Notes: generated by a model not told the origin, from the letters alone. A stretch of 21,100 bases of DNA from Candidatus Shapirobacteria bacterium CG06_land_8_20_14_3_00_40_12 (GCA_002780135.1 PEWA01000008.1:163-21262), one strand, 5' to 3'. Numbered from the stretch's first letter, positions 5,896 to 12,700 are shown. Program-made: numbers and translations.

Positions 5896-7190
5896 GACGG
5901 GTACCACCATCTTTTGATGAGGCTGAAGTATCGGTGTTGGGGTCAATATTGATTGATAATGATGCTGTTTTGGCAGTGTCGGAGTTTTTACGGCCGGAAC
6001 ATTTCTATAATGGTAACCATGCCAAAATCTATGAGGCGATGATGGGGTTGTATGAAGCCAGAAGTCCGATTGATTTGGTGACAGTGTCAGGGAAATTAAA
6101 AGAGATGAAAGCATTGAAGTTAATCGGGGGTAAAGCTTATTTGGCGCAATTGGCCAATGGGGTGCCGACTTCGGCTAATGTTGAGGCCTATGGCAAAATA
6201 ATAAAGGCTTTGGGAGCCAAAAGAGAGCTGATAACGGCTGCGGCTCGAATTACGGAAAAGGCCTTTGATGAGTCACTGTCGGCGGAAGAGTTACTGGACG
6301 TAGCTGAACAGGAAATTTTTTCACTAAGCCAGAGACACTTAAAATCGGTACCACTATCACTTAAGGAAGTGTTGACAGCTAGTTTTGATCGGCTGGATGA
6401 GCTTCAGAAACGGGGGAGTGGGCTTAGGGGGTTGGGAACCGGTTTTAAATCATTGGATTCAATGCTGGCGGGGATGCAGGATAGTAACCTGATTGTATTG
6501 GCGGCCCGACCGGGAGTGGGAAAAACTGCCTTTGCTCTGAATGTAGCCCGGTATGTGGCGGTGGAAGAGAAGTTGCCGACCTGTGTTTTCTCTTTAGAAA
6601 TGAGTAAAGAAGAATTATCAGACAGACTGTTGGTGAGACAGGGGTTAATTGATGCCTGGAAGTTAAAAACCGGCCAGCTATCTGACGATGATTTTACTTC
6701 ATTGTCGGAAGCAATGGGAATATTAGCTGAAGCTCCACTATATATAGATGACACTCCCGGTTTATCGGTGACGGAGTTACGAACCAAGGCCAGGAGGTTG
6801 CAGGTAGATAAGGGGATTAAGTTTGTGGTAGTAGATTATTTGCAGTTGATGCATGGGAAAAATCGGGAAAATCGGGTGCAGGAAGTTAGTGAAATATCGC
6901 AGGGATTAAAAAATTTAGCCAGAGAATTGAGGATTCCCATATTAGCAGTGGCTCAACTAAACCGACAGATGGAAGCCCGGGGGGGGCGACCGAGGTTGTC
7001 GGACTTACGGGAGTCGGGGAGTATTGAACAGGATGCGGACGTAGTCATGTTTTTACATCGGGAGGATGAGGAGGTTAAAGAGATGATAACTTTAAGTATT
7101 GAAAAACACCGTAACGGACCGACGGGGCAGTTTGGTTTGTATTTCAATGGCAAGCAAGTCAGCTTTTTTGATGTGGAGAAAAAAGGGTAA
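5880..7190 (+). CDS. dnaB: Replicative DNA helicase DnaB
   Basis: Hexameric 5'-3' helicase of the replication fork. The N-terminal domain has the typical R-V-P-P ... EAEVSVLGSILIDND, then a linker, then the RecA-like motor. Walker A is ARPGVGKT (Lys at about residue 215), Walker B is FVVVDYLQLM (Asp at about 319), and AVAQLNRQME and DLRESGSIEQDADVVMFLHR cover the later helicase motifs. No intein is present. Start choice: the GTG at 5934 would cut off the conserved RVPPSFDEAE segment, and the only plausible upstream start is ATT at 5880, which has an ideally placed GGAGGT. This gives 436 aa, normal for the family. An AUU start is rare but known for E. coli infC. The dnaB call is secure; the exact start is an inference. 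Confidence 0.93.
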   Translation: MNSEIGRVPPSFDEAEVSVLGSILIDNDAVLAVSEFLRPEHFYNGNHAKIYEAMMGLYEARSPIDLVTVSGKLKEMKALKLIGGKAYLAQLANGVPTSANVEAYGKIIKALGAKRELITAAARITEKAFDESLSAEELLDVAEQEIFSLSQRHLKSVPLSLKEVLTASFDRLDELQKRGSGLRGLGTGFKSLDSMLAGMQDSNLIVLAARPGVGKTAFALNVARYVAVEEKLPTCVFSLEMSKEELSDRLLVRQGLIDAWKLKTGQLSDDDFTSLSEAMGILAEAPLYIDDTPGLSVTELRTKARRLQVDKGIKFVVVDYLQLMHGKNRENRVQEVSEISQGLKNLARELRIPILAVAQLNRQMEARGGRPRLSDLRESGSIEQDADVVMFLHREDEEVKEMITLSIEKHRNGPTGQFGLYFNGKQVSFFDVEKKG

Positions 7191-7204
7191 ATGTCATTTG
7201 TTTA

Positions 7205-7233
7205 GAGATGGCTACGCCTTGTTCGCAATGATA
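7205..7233. repeat. Dispersed hairpin repeat, degraded copy B
   Basis: GAGATGGCTACG...TTCGCAATGAT is a degraded relative of copies A and C. It lies between dnaB and the GIY-YIG remnant, so that gene has a related repeat on each side. Confidence 0.4.
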
Positions 7234-7254
7234 TTGGAGTGGTAAATTTAAAAG

Positions 7255-7455
7255 ATGAAAAAGATAGTCCCTTGTGTTTATATCGTGACCAATAAAACTA
7301 ATCATGTATTATACGTTGGAGTGACAAATAATTTGTTACGGAGAATATATGAGCATCGGGAAAAACAGATTAAGGCAGGGTCGAGGTTGAAGAAGATGAT
7401 GCTAGTCGAGAAATTCAATTCAGATTGGAAAGATTTGTATTCAACTTTGATATGA
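7255..7455 (+). pseudogene. GIY-YIG endonuclease-like gene with internal deletion
   Basis: The N-terminal half (VPCVYIVTNKTNHVLYVGVTNNLLRRIYEHR) is a clear GIY-YIG signature of the small UvrC/YhbQ-like family, with V-Y-I and Y-V-G as the eponymous motifs and the conserved Arg in LLRRIYEH. The usual proteins of about 90-95 aa continue with a stretch of roughly 25-30 residues (K-Y-x-V-x-K-L-V-Y-x-E ... D-A-I) before R-E-K-Q-(I/L)-K; here YEH joins directly to REKQIKAGSRLKK, and the normal C-terminus (FNSDWKDLY) follows. This looks like an in-frame deletion that removed a beta-strand and the segment holding the metal-binding Glu, so activity is doubtful. It has flanking hairpin repeats (7205-7233, 7471-7500). 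It may still be translated as 66 aa. Confidence 0.7.
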
Positions 7456-7470
7456 AAACCATGGGGTGGT

Positions 7471-7500
7471 GATTGCTTCGGGATTACCCCCGCAATGACG
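7471..7500. repeat. Dispersed hairpin repeat, copy C
   Basis: GATTGCTTCGG...CCGCAATGACG, with the same ends as copy A at 3743-3769 and a different central part (GGATTACCCC). It lies just after the GIY-YIG remnant. Confidence 0.6.
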
Positions 7501-7532
7501 ATAAAATTTGAGGTGAAAAAAAAGGGTAAGAG

Positions 7533-7742
7533 ATGTATAATTTTGATGTTAAAGTGCTACAAGTTTTAATAGAAGGTGGGGTTTATAGAAGATTTGAAAC
7601 TCATGATGGTGTTACGGGTTCACGAGTGTCGTTTTGTTATGGTGTGGGAGGTGAGTTTATTGGTGATTTATCGGAGAGAGCAATGGATTTAAATTTGTCT
7701 TCATCGAAGATTCGTGAGCAGATATTGAGTGCGGTGTTTTGA
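7533..7742 (+). CDS. Hypothetical protein, 69 aa
   Basis: Not recognised. It is a small soluble protein with no membrane segment. The first half looks like two or three strands (FDVKVLQVLIEGG, SRVSFCYGVGGEFIGDL), and the last 20 residues are probably helical (ERAMDLNLSSSKIREQILSAV). A GGGTAAGAG purine stretch before the ATG may serve as a ribosome binding site. It lies between the GIY-YIG remnant and tRNA-Leu and shares no clear operon with either. The 17 nt before it resemble the last codons of dnaB (GTG...AAAAAAGGGTAA), perhaps by chance. The frame is intact, but coding potential is only moderately supported. Confidence 0.45.
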   Translation: MYNFDVKVLQVLIEGGVYRRFETHDGVTGSRVSFCYGVGGEFIGDLSERAMDLNLSSSKIREQILSAVF

Positions 7743-7792
7743 TTTATCAAAGCTGGAATATGTGAGATAATTTGATTGGTTTAAAAAAGATT

Positions 7793-7876
7793 GCCGACGT
7801 GGCGGAACTGGCAGACGCGCACGACTCAAAATCGTGTGGTAGCAATACCGTGTGGGTTCAAGTCCCACCCTCGGCA
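7793..7876 (+). tRNA. tRNA-Leu (anticodon CAA)
   Basis: A class II tRNA with a long variable arm (GGTA/TACC, loop GCAA). The anticodon stem CACGA/TCGTG encloses loop CTCAAAA, giving CAA, which reads UUG. The T arm is GTGGG-TTCAAGT-CCCAC. The acceptor GCCGACG/CCTCGGC has one C-C mismatch at the sixth pair. The discriminator is A73. CCA is not encoded (ACTT follows), unlike the tRNA-His in this window, so a CCA-adding enzyme would be needed. The following gene begins 4 nt after the tRNA end. Confidence 0.95.
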
Positions 7877-7879
7877 CTT

Positions 7880-8476
7880 ATGTGGCAAATATTAGTGGGA
7901 ACAGTGGGGTTGTTGGTTTATCTTTACTTAACCTGGCGGGTTCTTAGGAATAATTACAAGGAGGAAGATGTAGCGGCATTTGGCTGGATATCACTTTTGA
8001 CGTATCTTTTAGGAAGTCGATTGGCCTATGGTTTTGTTTACTGGGGGGTATGGGCAGAAAATCCCATAAAATGGTTGGAATTTTGGAAGATGGGAGAAAG
8101 TAACGTGATTGGCGGATATTTATTTTGGATATCTATGGTTTGGTTGGTGGCAACGGATCGGGGCTGGAAATTTTTTTCTCTGGCAGAAGATAATTTGTGG
8201 CTATTGTTGTGGCTAAACGGAGTGTATTTTACGGTATCCGAAAAGTGGTTGCCGGTACTATTATTGTTTCTGGTAGCTCTAATAAGTCGGTGGCTTAAGG
8301 GAAGATATCGGTCTTTTGTTTGGTATAAAAGCGGCCGAAAAGGCTTTTTATATTTGACGGCAAATATAATCATATTTTTAGGAATGTCCCTTATTTATAG
8401 TAATATTTACTACATTATTCCTGCCTTGATTTGTGGGGTGGAATTGGGTATTCTTGGTGGTGAACGTAATTCCTGA
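7880..8476 (+). CDS. Lgt-like polytopic membrane protein, probably degenerate
   Basis: A membrane protein of 198 aa with about 6-7 hydrophobic segments. LGSRLAYGFVYW (about 44-55) and WKMGESNVIGGYLFW (about 69-83) sit where prolipoprotein diacylglyceryl transferase has G-A-R-x-x-Y-V and W-x-G-G-x-S-x-H-G-G; SLAEDNLWLLLWLNG (about 100-114) resembles the D-x-x-x-P-x-x-x-x-G-x-x-x-x-R-x-G-N segment. The essential His of HGG and the Arg and Asn of R-x-G-N are absent, so diacylglyceryl transfer is doubtful. It is also shorter than Lgt (about 260-290). The ATG at 7880 is chosen because earlier in-frame codons lie in tRNA-Leu. The neighbour LspA-like gene supports a link to lipoprotein processing. 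It overlaps the dksA-like gene. Confidence 0.5.
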   Translation: MWQILVGTVGLLVYLYLTWRVLRNNYKEEDVAAFGWISLLTYLLGSRLAYGFVYWGVWAENPIKWLEFWKMGESNVIGGYLFWISMVWLVATDRGWKFFSLAEDNLWLLLWLNGVYFTVSEKWLPVLLLFLVALISRWLKGRYRSFVWYKSGRKGFLYLTANIIIFLGMSLIYSNIYYIIPALICGVELGILGGERNS

Positions 8477-8816
8477 TAAATTAACCCGAAGGGTAAAGAA
8501 GTACCTCGAGAAGAGGATTGTTGAGCTTAAAAAAAGTGAAAAGAAATTAAAGAGAGGTGACCCGTTTTCTGATAGCACCCGGGCGACTAATAATTCTTTG
8601 GAAGAAGATGTAGATGAGCAGATTGGTCATTTTGAGTCGGAGATAAAAGTAAGTTTTATTAAAAAACAAATAATTGAATTTCGTAAAGCTTTGTCAAAAA
8701 TTAAAATTGGAAAATACGGGATTTGTGACAAGTGCGGAGAAATGATCGATACTGACCGGTTAGCGGTTAGACCGGAAGCGACAGTGTGCATGACATGTGA
8801 AAAAGAGGGGGAGTAG
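8457..8816 (+). CDS. DksA/TraR-family zinc-finger protein
   Basis: A 119-aa protein with an N-terminal coiled-coil-like region (RVKKYLEKRIVELKKSEKKL), an acidic middle (SLEEDVDEQIGHFES) and the C-terminal DksA/TraR C4 zinc finger: CDKC, 17 residues, CMTC, with the typical GKYGICDKCGEMIDTDRLAV. Relatives bind the RNA polymerase secondary channel and modulate initiation; the acidic tip typical of DksA is not obvious, so the exact role is open. Start choice: tandem GTG codons at 8457 and 8460 give the expected N-terminus; the longer GTG start at 8433 adds residues read from the upstream gene. It overlaps the Lgt-like gene by 20 nt and lies 3 nt before the LspA-like gene, as in the Bacillus ylyA-lspA order. 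Confidence 0.85.
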   Translation: MVNVIPDKLTRRVKKYLEKRIVELKKSEKKLKRGDPFSDSTRATNNSLEEDVDEQIGHFESEIKVSFIKKQIIEFRKALSKIKIGKYGICDKCGEMIDTDRLAVRPEATVCMTCEKEGE

Positions 8817-8819
8817 AGA

Positions 8820-9110
8820 ATGGTGGAAAACACCGGAATAAGTTTTGGAATTAATTTGCCAGGAATAGTAGTGGCGGAGATTTTAGCATTGGTAATAGTG
8901 GGAGTATTTGTCATAAAAAACAAAAACAGTCTTGGATGGTGGCTTCTTTTGTTGGGAGGGGGACTGAATCTAAGGGAAAGGCTACTTTTCGGAAAGGTGA
9001 CGGATTATTGGCCGATTTTTAAAACCGGGATTTATAACAATATTAATGATTATCTAATATTTATTGGTTTGGTCATGGTAATTTTTAGAAAATGGAAGAA
9101 ATCAAAATAA
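8820..9110 (+). CDS. LspA-like signal peptidase II, N-terminally shortened and active-site altered
   Basis: A 96-aa membrane protein. It begins at the LspA motif N-T-G-x-x-F (residues 4-9), so transmembrane segment 1 is missing; the normal length is about 150-170. Then come a membrane segment (16-33), the box with G-N-x-x-D-R seen here as LNLRERL (49-55), GKVTDYW (58-64), and the box F-N-x-A-D seen as NNIND (73-77) before the last membrane segment. The first catalytic Asp is replaced by Glu53; the second is kept as Asp77. LspA cleaves prolipoprotein signal peptides; this version may be weak or inactive. Identity is supported by gene order, dksA-like upstream and rluA-type downstream, the same as in Firmicutes. 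A purine-rich site (AGGGGGAG) precedes the ATG. Confidence 0.7.
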   Translation: MVENTGISFGINLPGIVVAEILALVIVGVFVIKNKNSLGWWLLLLGGGLNLRERLLFGKVTDYWPIFKTGIYNNINDYLIFIGLVMVIFRKWKKSK

Positions 9111-9775
9111 ATTTTGAAAATAACGATTTACTGGTGCTGGAAAAACCGGCAGGAGTGGTAGTAACCAATGAAAATAAACGGGAGGTGGAAACGGTTGAGG
9201 GGTGGCTTTTGAAAAATGGATTGGGAATAGGGCTAAGGCGGCAAGGGATAGCACACCGACTGGATAAGGGGACTTCGGGGTTATTATTGGTCGCAAAAAC
9301 AGAAGAATATTTGGAATATTTAAAATATTTATTTAAAGAGAGAAAAATAGCAAAACGATATTTAGCTTTGGTTTCGGGAGAGATCAGCACTGATGGGGTA
9401 ATTGAAATGCCGATTGGAAGAAGTCAGCGATATTTTGGACGTTTTAAGGTGAGAGAAGACGGGAAGATCTCAGAAACCCATTTTAGTCGAGAGGCGGTAA
9501 TTAACTTTTTAAAAAGAAAATATAGCTTAGTTTCGATTGACTTAAAAACGGGAAGAACTCATCAAATACGGGTACATTTCCGGTATTTGGGTTGGCCATT
9601 GGTGGGGGATATGACTTATGGTGGTGAGATGGACCTGGGGATTGACAGACCATTTTTACATGCTGCCGAGATCAGTATCAATGATTATGGGGGTAAGTTG
9701 ATGCACTTTGAGTCAAAGATTCCCGCTGACCTGAAAAGTTTATTAAATAGGATGGGATATGAAGATCAAAGTTAA
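9092..9775 (+). CDS. RluA-family pseudouridine synthase
   Basis: Converts uridine to pseudouridine in rRNA or tRNA. The catalytic motif HRLDKGTSG is at residues 55-63 with Asp58. The start of the fold is LLVLEKPAGVVV, and the RluA-type TGRTHQIRVHFRYLGWPLVGDMTYGG is clear near residues 151-176. The 227-aa protein lacks the N-terminal S4 RNA-binding domain found in RluC/RluD, so it is closer to the short RluA type. It overlaps the LspA-like gene by 19 nt and the next gene by 17 nt, so it lies inside a translationally coupled operon. The target site cannot be told from sequence. Confidence 0.92.
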   Translation: MEEIKINFENNDLLVLEKPAGVVVTNENKREVETVEGWLLKNGLGIGLRRQGIAHRLDKGTSGLLLVAKTEEYLEYLKYLFKERKIAKRYLALVSGEISTDGVIEMPIGRSQRYFGRFKVREDGKISETHFSREAVINFLKRKYSLVSIDLKTGRTHQIRVHFRYLGWPLVGDMTYGGEMDLGIDRPFLHAAEISINDYGGKLMHFESKIPADLKSLLNRMGYEDQS

Positions 9776-10580
9776 ATTACTATCGGTTTTGATAGGGATA
9801 GTTATGTTGGGGTGGGGTGGATGGTGGGCTTATCAGTCTTCCTGGAAGGGGGGTGATTTTTTAATAATGGAAGTAGAGAAGGAGAAGCTGACATTTGTTA
9901 ATATTTCACCCTCCCGGGGAATGATAAACAGCTTATTAGTTTTGGGATCAGTTGATTTGTGGATACCAAACGGAATGGGGTATTACCCAACATCAAAATT
10001 ACAACTTATTCTAGAGCAGGAAAACAGTCAGCCTAATTTAGGTAAAATGGTGGCTTTTTACAATTTCGGCCTTTGGCCTGTTTCGGTAATATATAACGAA
10101 GATTGGCAAAATAACCGTTGGTTGTGGAAAAATCTTGGTCCTTTGGGGTGGTTGCGTTTCCGGTTACAGGCCGATGATTGGTTGCAAAAAAAGGAAGCTA
10201 TATCGGGTGACTTATCTTTAGCGAAAGAAAGCTTGGAGGAAAAGATACCCAGGGATATGGCTGAAAATGATGTGATTGAGAAAAATATTCGATTGGTGGT
10301 GGTGAATGCGTCCGGAAAGAATGGATTTGGAAATATGGTAGCTGATAGATTGGGGTGGTGGGGGATTATGGTGACAACGGTAGATACCCGCGAAGAAGAG
10401 GATGGGTGTCAAATAAACTACAACAGTGAAGTAAGGGCGGAAAAAGATATTTCCCAAAAATTGGCGGATATTTTAGTCTGTAAGACTAAAGGAGTAAGTG
10501 GTGGTGGGATGGAGGTGGTGTTGGGGAAGGGGATTGAGGAGATGATAAAATACAGTGAAACTTATGTCAGGACATTCTAA
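9759..10580 (+). CDS. Membrane-anchored protein with LytR_C-like C-terminal domain
   Basis: The N-terminal transmembrane segment (LLSVLIGIVMLGWGGWWAY, about residues 7-25) is followed by an extracytoplasmic region. The central part (about 30-150) is unrecognised and tryptophan-rich. The C-terminal part (about 175-262; NIRLVVVNASGKNGFGNMVADRLGWWGIMV ... MEVVLGKG) matches the LytR C-terminal domain pattern (V-x-V-x-N-(A/G)-(S/T)-x-x-x-G-x-A and a final V-V-L-G). LytR_C domains are found with LytR-CpsA-Psr cell-wall ligases or alone; the catalytic LCP domain is not present here. It starts on overlapping bases of the pseudouridine synthase gene, with a GGATGGGAT site just upstream, and ends inside yebC. 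An envelope role is an inference. Confidence 0.65.
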   Translation: MKIKVKLLSVLIGIVMLGWGGWWAYQSSWKGGDFLIMEVEKEKLTFVNISPSRGMINSLLVLGSVDLWIPNGMGYYPTSKLQLILEQENSQPNLGKMVAFYNFGLWPVSVIYNEDWQNNRWLWKNLGPLGWLRFRLQADDWLQKKEAISGDLSLAKESLEEKIPRDMAENDVIEKNIRLVVVNASGKNGFGNMVADRLGWWGIMVTTVDTREEEDGCQINYNSEVRAEKDISQKLADILVCKTKGVSGGGMEVVLGKGIEEMIKYSETYVRTF

Positions 10581-11247
10581 ATGGGCCAATATAAAAAATC
10601 GAAAAGGGGCAGTGGACAAAAAAAGAAGTGAAGTTTTTACTAAGGCGTCGCGAAATATTATGACGGCTTTGCGGTTGGGGGGAGTAGGCTTGAAAACAGC
10701 CATAGAACAGGCTCGGGAAGTGAACATGCCCAAAGAAAACATCGACAGATTAATGAAACGATACGAAGAAAGAAAAGTAAACTTGGAAAAATGTCGTTTT
10801 GAGGGTTTTGGGCCTTTGAATGTACCGCTTATTATTGAGGCGGAAACGGATAATAAAAACAGAACCTTGGGGGAAATTAAGTTACTTTTCAGGAATTATG
10901 GAGGGAAGATAGGGAGTGAGGGATCAGTGGATTTTATGTTTGATAGGGTGGGGGAGATTGAAACTGAAAGAATATTAACTGATGAGGAACAATTGTTGTT
11001 AATTGAACTTGGGGTGAGAGATTTTGAGGAAAAGATGGTGATTACCGAAGTGAATAGTTTAACCTTGATCGGGGATAAAATTAAAGAAATGGGAATAGGG
11101 GTAAAAACGGAGGAAGTGGTCGAAAGATGTAAACAAAAGATAAGATTGATCTCGGAAGATGAAGTAGTGAAGATAATGGATTTAATAGATGCTTTGGAGG
11201 AAAATAGTGACGTTATTAATGTATTTTCAGGGTTTGAATTTCAATGA
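10564..11247 (+). CDS. yebC: YebC/PmpR-family protein
   Basis: The N-terminus MSGHSKWANIKNRKGAVDKKR is the family hallmark and fixes the start at the ATG at 10564, not the GTG 9 nt earlier. The 227-aa length is slightly short (about 240-250). The central FEGFGPLNVPLIIEAETDN and GGKIGSEGSVDFMFDR correspond to the conserved core. Members bind DNA as regulators (PmpR) or, as shown more recently for YebC, act in translation of proline-rich stretches; which applies here is unknown. It overlaps the preceding gene by 17 nt and the following gene by ATGA, so it sits in the same operon. Confidence 0.93.
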   Translation: MSGHSKWANIKNRKGAVDKKRSEVFTKASRNIMTALRLGGVGLKTAIEQAREVNMPKENIDRLMKRYEERKVNLEKCRFEGFGPLNVPLIIEAETDNKNRTLGEIKLLFRNYGGKIGSEGSVDFMFDRVGEIETERILTDEEQLLLIELGVRDFEEKMVITEVNSLTLIGDKIKEMGIGVKTEEVVERCKQKIRLISEDEVVKIMDLIDALEENSDVINVFSGFEFQ

Positions 11248-12035
11248 ATATTTCTAAACATTGGCGCTATTTGATTTCGACGATAATATTGGGAGTAGGG
11301 CTGTATTTGTTTTTATCCTTGCCGGTGGATTCACGGTATCTAGGGATTGTCTTAGAATTGGTTTTGGTGATATTTTGTTTTTGGTTTGGGTTGGGAATTA
11401 TTTTTGAGAGAGGGGTATATAACAAGCTAATGACGGCGATTTTGCCAGTATTGTTGACCTTGGGTTACGGTTTATTTGTGGTCTTGTTGCCGTCGAGTCA
11501 GATCAGTTTTTTGATATATGCGGCAGCGTTTGGGGTAATGATCTATCTGATATTTTTGGTGGAGAATGTATTTTTGGTGGCGATTGGCTATAAAACAGTA
11601 CCGCTATATCGGGCGGCTTATACGGTCAGTTTAATTTTGGTATTGTTAACTGCCTTTTTTCTGTTTGATAGTATGTTGTCTTTTAGGCTACCCTTTTGGG
11701 GTAATTCACTCTTGGCTCTATTTATTACAATATTGTTGTTTTTATATCAGTTTTGGGCAATAGCAATTGATCTGCCCGACGATGGAAAGGGTAGGGGGAG
11801 ATGGGTGTATATTTTAGTAGCTGCTTGGATAGTAGGCCAAATGGCTTTGGTTTTTTCCTTTTGGCCGGTGGGGATATTTAAAGGGTCAGTGTATTTAGTA
11901 TCAATAATCTACCTTCTCTCCGGCCTATTTCAGGCGGATATCAAAGATAGATTATTCAAAGGGGTAGTAACCGGGTATATATTGACAGGAATTGCCATAC
12001 TTACGGCAATAATTGTTACAAATACGTGGGGTTAG
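11244..12035 (+). CDS. Polytopic membrane protein of unknown function, 263 aa
   Basis: Not recognised. About eight hydrophobic segments (roughly 9-26, 35-54, 62-82, 86-112, 124-144, 150-174, 187-207, 215-228 and 238-258) span nearly the whole protein. Loops are short, with the longest polar loop near residues 176-186 (DLPDDGKGRGR). No transporter or enzyme motif was seen. It is the last gene of the run and is coupled to yebC by an ATGA overlap; an AGGG lies upstream. Its strand is strongly G-rich and C-poor like the other genes of this run. The stop is followed by a long non-coding region with no obvious terminator. Confidence 0.75.
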   Translation: MNISKHWRYLISTIILGVGLYLFLSLPVDSRYLGIVLELVLVIFCFWFGLGIIFERGVYNKLMTAILPVLLTLGYGLFVVLLPSSQISFLIYAAAFGVMIYLIFLVENVFLVAIGYKTVPLYRAAYTVSLILVLLTAFFLFDSMLSFRLPFWGNSLLALFITILLFLYQFWAIAIDLPDDGKGRGRWVYILVAAWIVGQMALVFSFWPVGIFKGSVYLVSIIYLLSGLFQADIKDRLFKGVVTGYILTGIAILTAIIVTNTWG

Positions 12036-12272
12036 AAAGTGGTTGGTGGGGGAGTTGAGAGGAGAATTGGGTAGAAAATTAGGATTGGGGTTGGGGAATT
12101 GAGGGATTTAGATAGATTTAATGATAGGTGATTAGGTTAAAATATTATATATACAAAGCTAAAGATAGGCAATATTTGATGGTAAACTAGGGGAGTGGGG
12201 AAGCGCCCACCACGGCGGGTAAATTTTCACGGATAATCCAGTTATTTTCATAATAATTATAGGATATTATAG

Positions 12273-12302
12273 GACTGTATAATGTTATAGTATGATACAG
12301 TC
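12273..12302. repeat. Palindromic Xer/dif-like site
   Basis: GACTGTAT (12273-12280) and ATACAGTC (12295-12302) are perfect inverted repeats separated by 14 nt. Read as Xer half-sites, ACTGTATAATG and TATGATACAGT are two 11-nt arms (9 of 11 symmetric) around a 6-nt spacer, TTATAG, the layout of dif. The inner ATAATG resembles the E. coli dif core. It lies about 510 nt upstream of the Xer recombinase gene. A plain operator or chance palindrome is the alternative. Confidence 0.4.
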
Positions 12303-12379
12303 TATGTGGAAAAGTTATTAGCAGTCGACTATATCAAACTGAAGGAAAGAGAAGGGGTTCTGGGTAGAGAAGGAAGTAT

Positions 12380-12529
12380 ATGGGTAGAGTCTTAAAAATA
12401 AAACGTATTAGTGATGAATTGGAGATGGGGTGGAGGGACAATGTTAATGTCCCTCACCTAGCGGATGCAGAACCTTTTAACCATAGTCGCACAATGTATC
12501 TTTTGCGACTATCCCCAAAAGAGAAGTAG
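12380..12529 (+). CDS. Possible small ORF, 49 aa
   Basis: An open frame, MGRVLKIKRISDELEMGW onward, ending in SPKEK and TAG, with a reasonable AAGGAAG ribosome site 5-6 nt before the ATG. It is not recognised. Against coding: two perfect inverted repeats (12433-12455 and 12483-12512) lie inside it, which suits a structured RNA better. I consider it unproven. Confidence 0.25.
   Translation: MGRVLKIKRISDELEMGWRDNVNVPHLADAEPFNHSRTMYLLRLSPKEK
12429..12512 (+). other. Tandem perfect hairpins, possible structured RNA
   Basis: The first stem is GAGGGACA (12433-12440) with TGTCCCTC (12448-12455), loop ATGTTAA, extendable by GGT/ACC with one bulged G. The second is ATAGTCGCA (12483-12491) with TGCGACTAT (12504-12512), a 12-nt loop. 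A third, TCCCC/GGGGA, follows closely. The run could be the 3' part of a non-coding RNA. No T-run follows, so it is not a standard terminator. Confidence 0.4.
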
Positions 12530-12612
12530 GGGGAGTGATTAAAATAATTATCAATTATAAATTGGCAATTACGAACTATTAAGAATAATGATTTTATATT
12601 TATTTATTAATT

Positions 12613-12684
12613 AGTGTCAATTAGTCCTCCATCTTCGGGATGTTCTTTAGAAATTTTTTATACCTAAATGCCCCAATTGACACT
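12613..12684. repeat. 72-nt inverted-repeat element with internal hairpins
   Basis: AGTGTCAATT (12613-12622) and AATTGACACT (12675-12684) are perfect 10-bp inverted repeats. Between them are CATC/GATG around a TTCGG loop and TTTAG/CTAAA around an A/T-rich loop, so the whole can fold as a three-way junction. It could be a miniature mobile element (no target duplication seen), a recombination site or a structured RNA. It ends 16 nt before the -35 of the recombinase promoter. Confidence 0.45.
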
Positions 12685-12700
12685 TCCCTGCCTTCATATT

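Noticed and set aside
7255..7455. GIY-YIG gene as a group I intron homing endonuclease
   Set aside because: No intron core or split host gene is nearby, and the sequence fits the small stand-alone UvrC/YhbQ-like type.
7772..7879. Reading frame of the Lgt-like gene extended upstream through tRNA-Leu
   Set aside because: The extra codons are tRNA sequence; the ATG at 7880, just after the tRNA, is the reasonable start.
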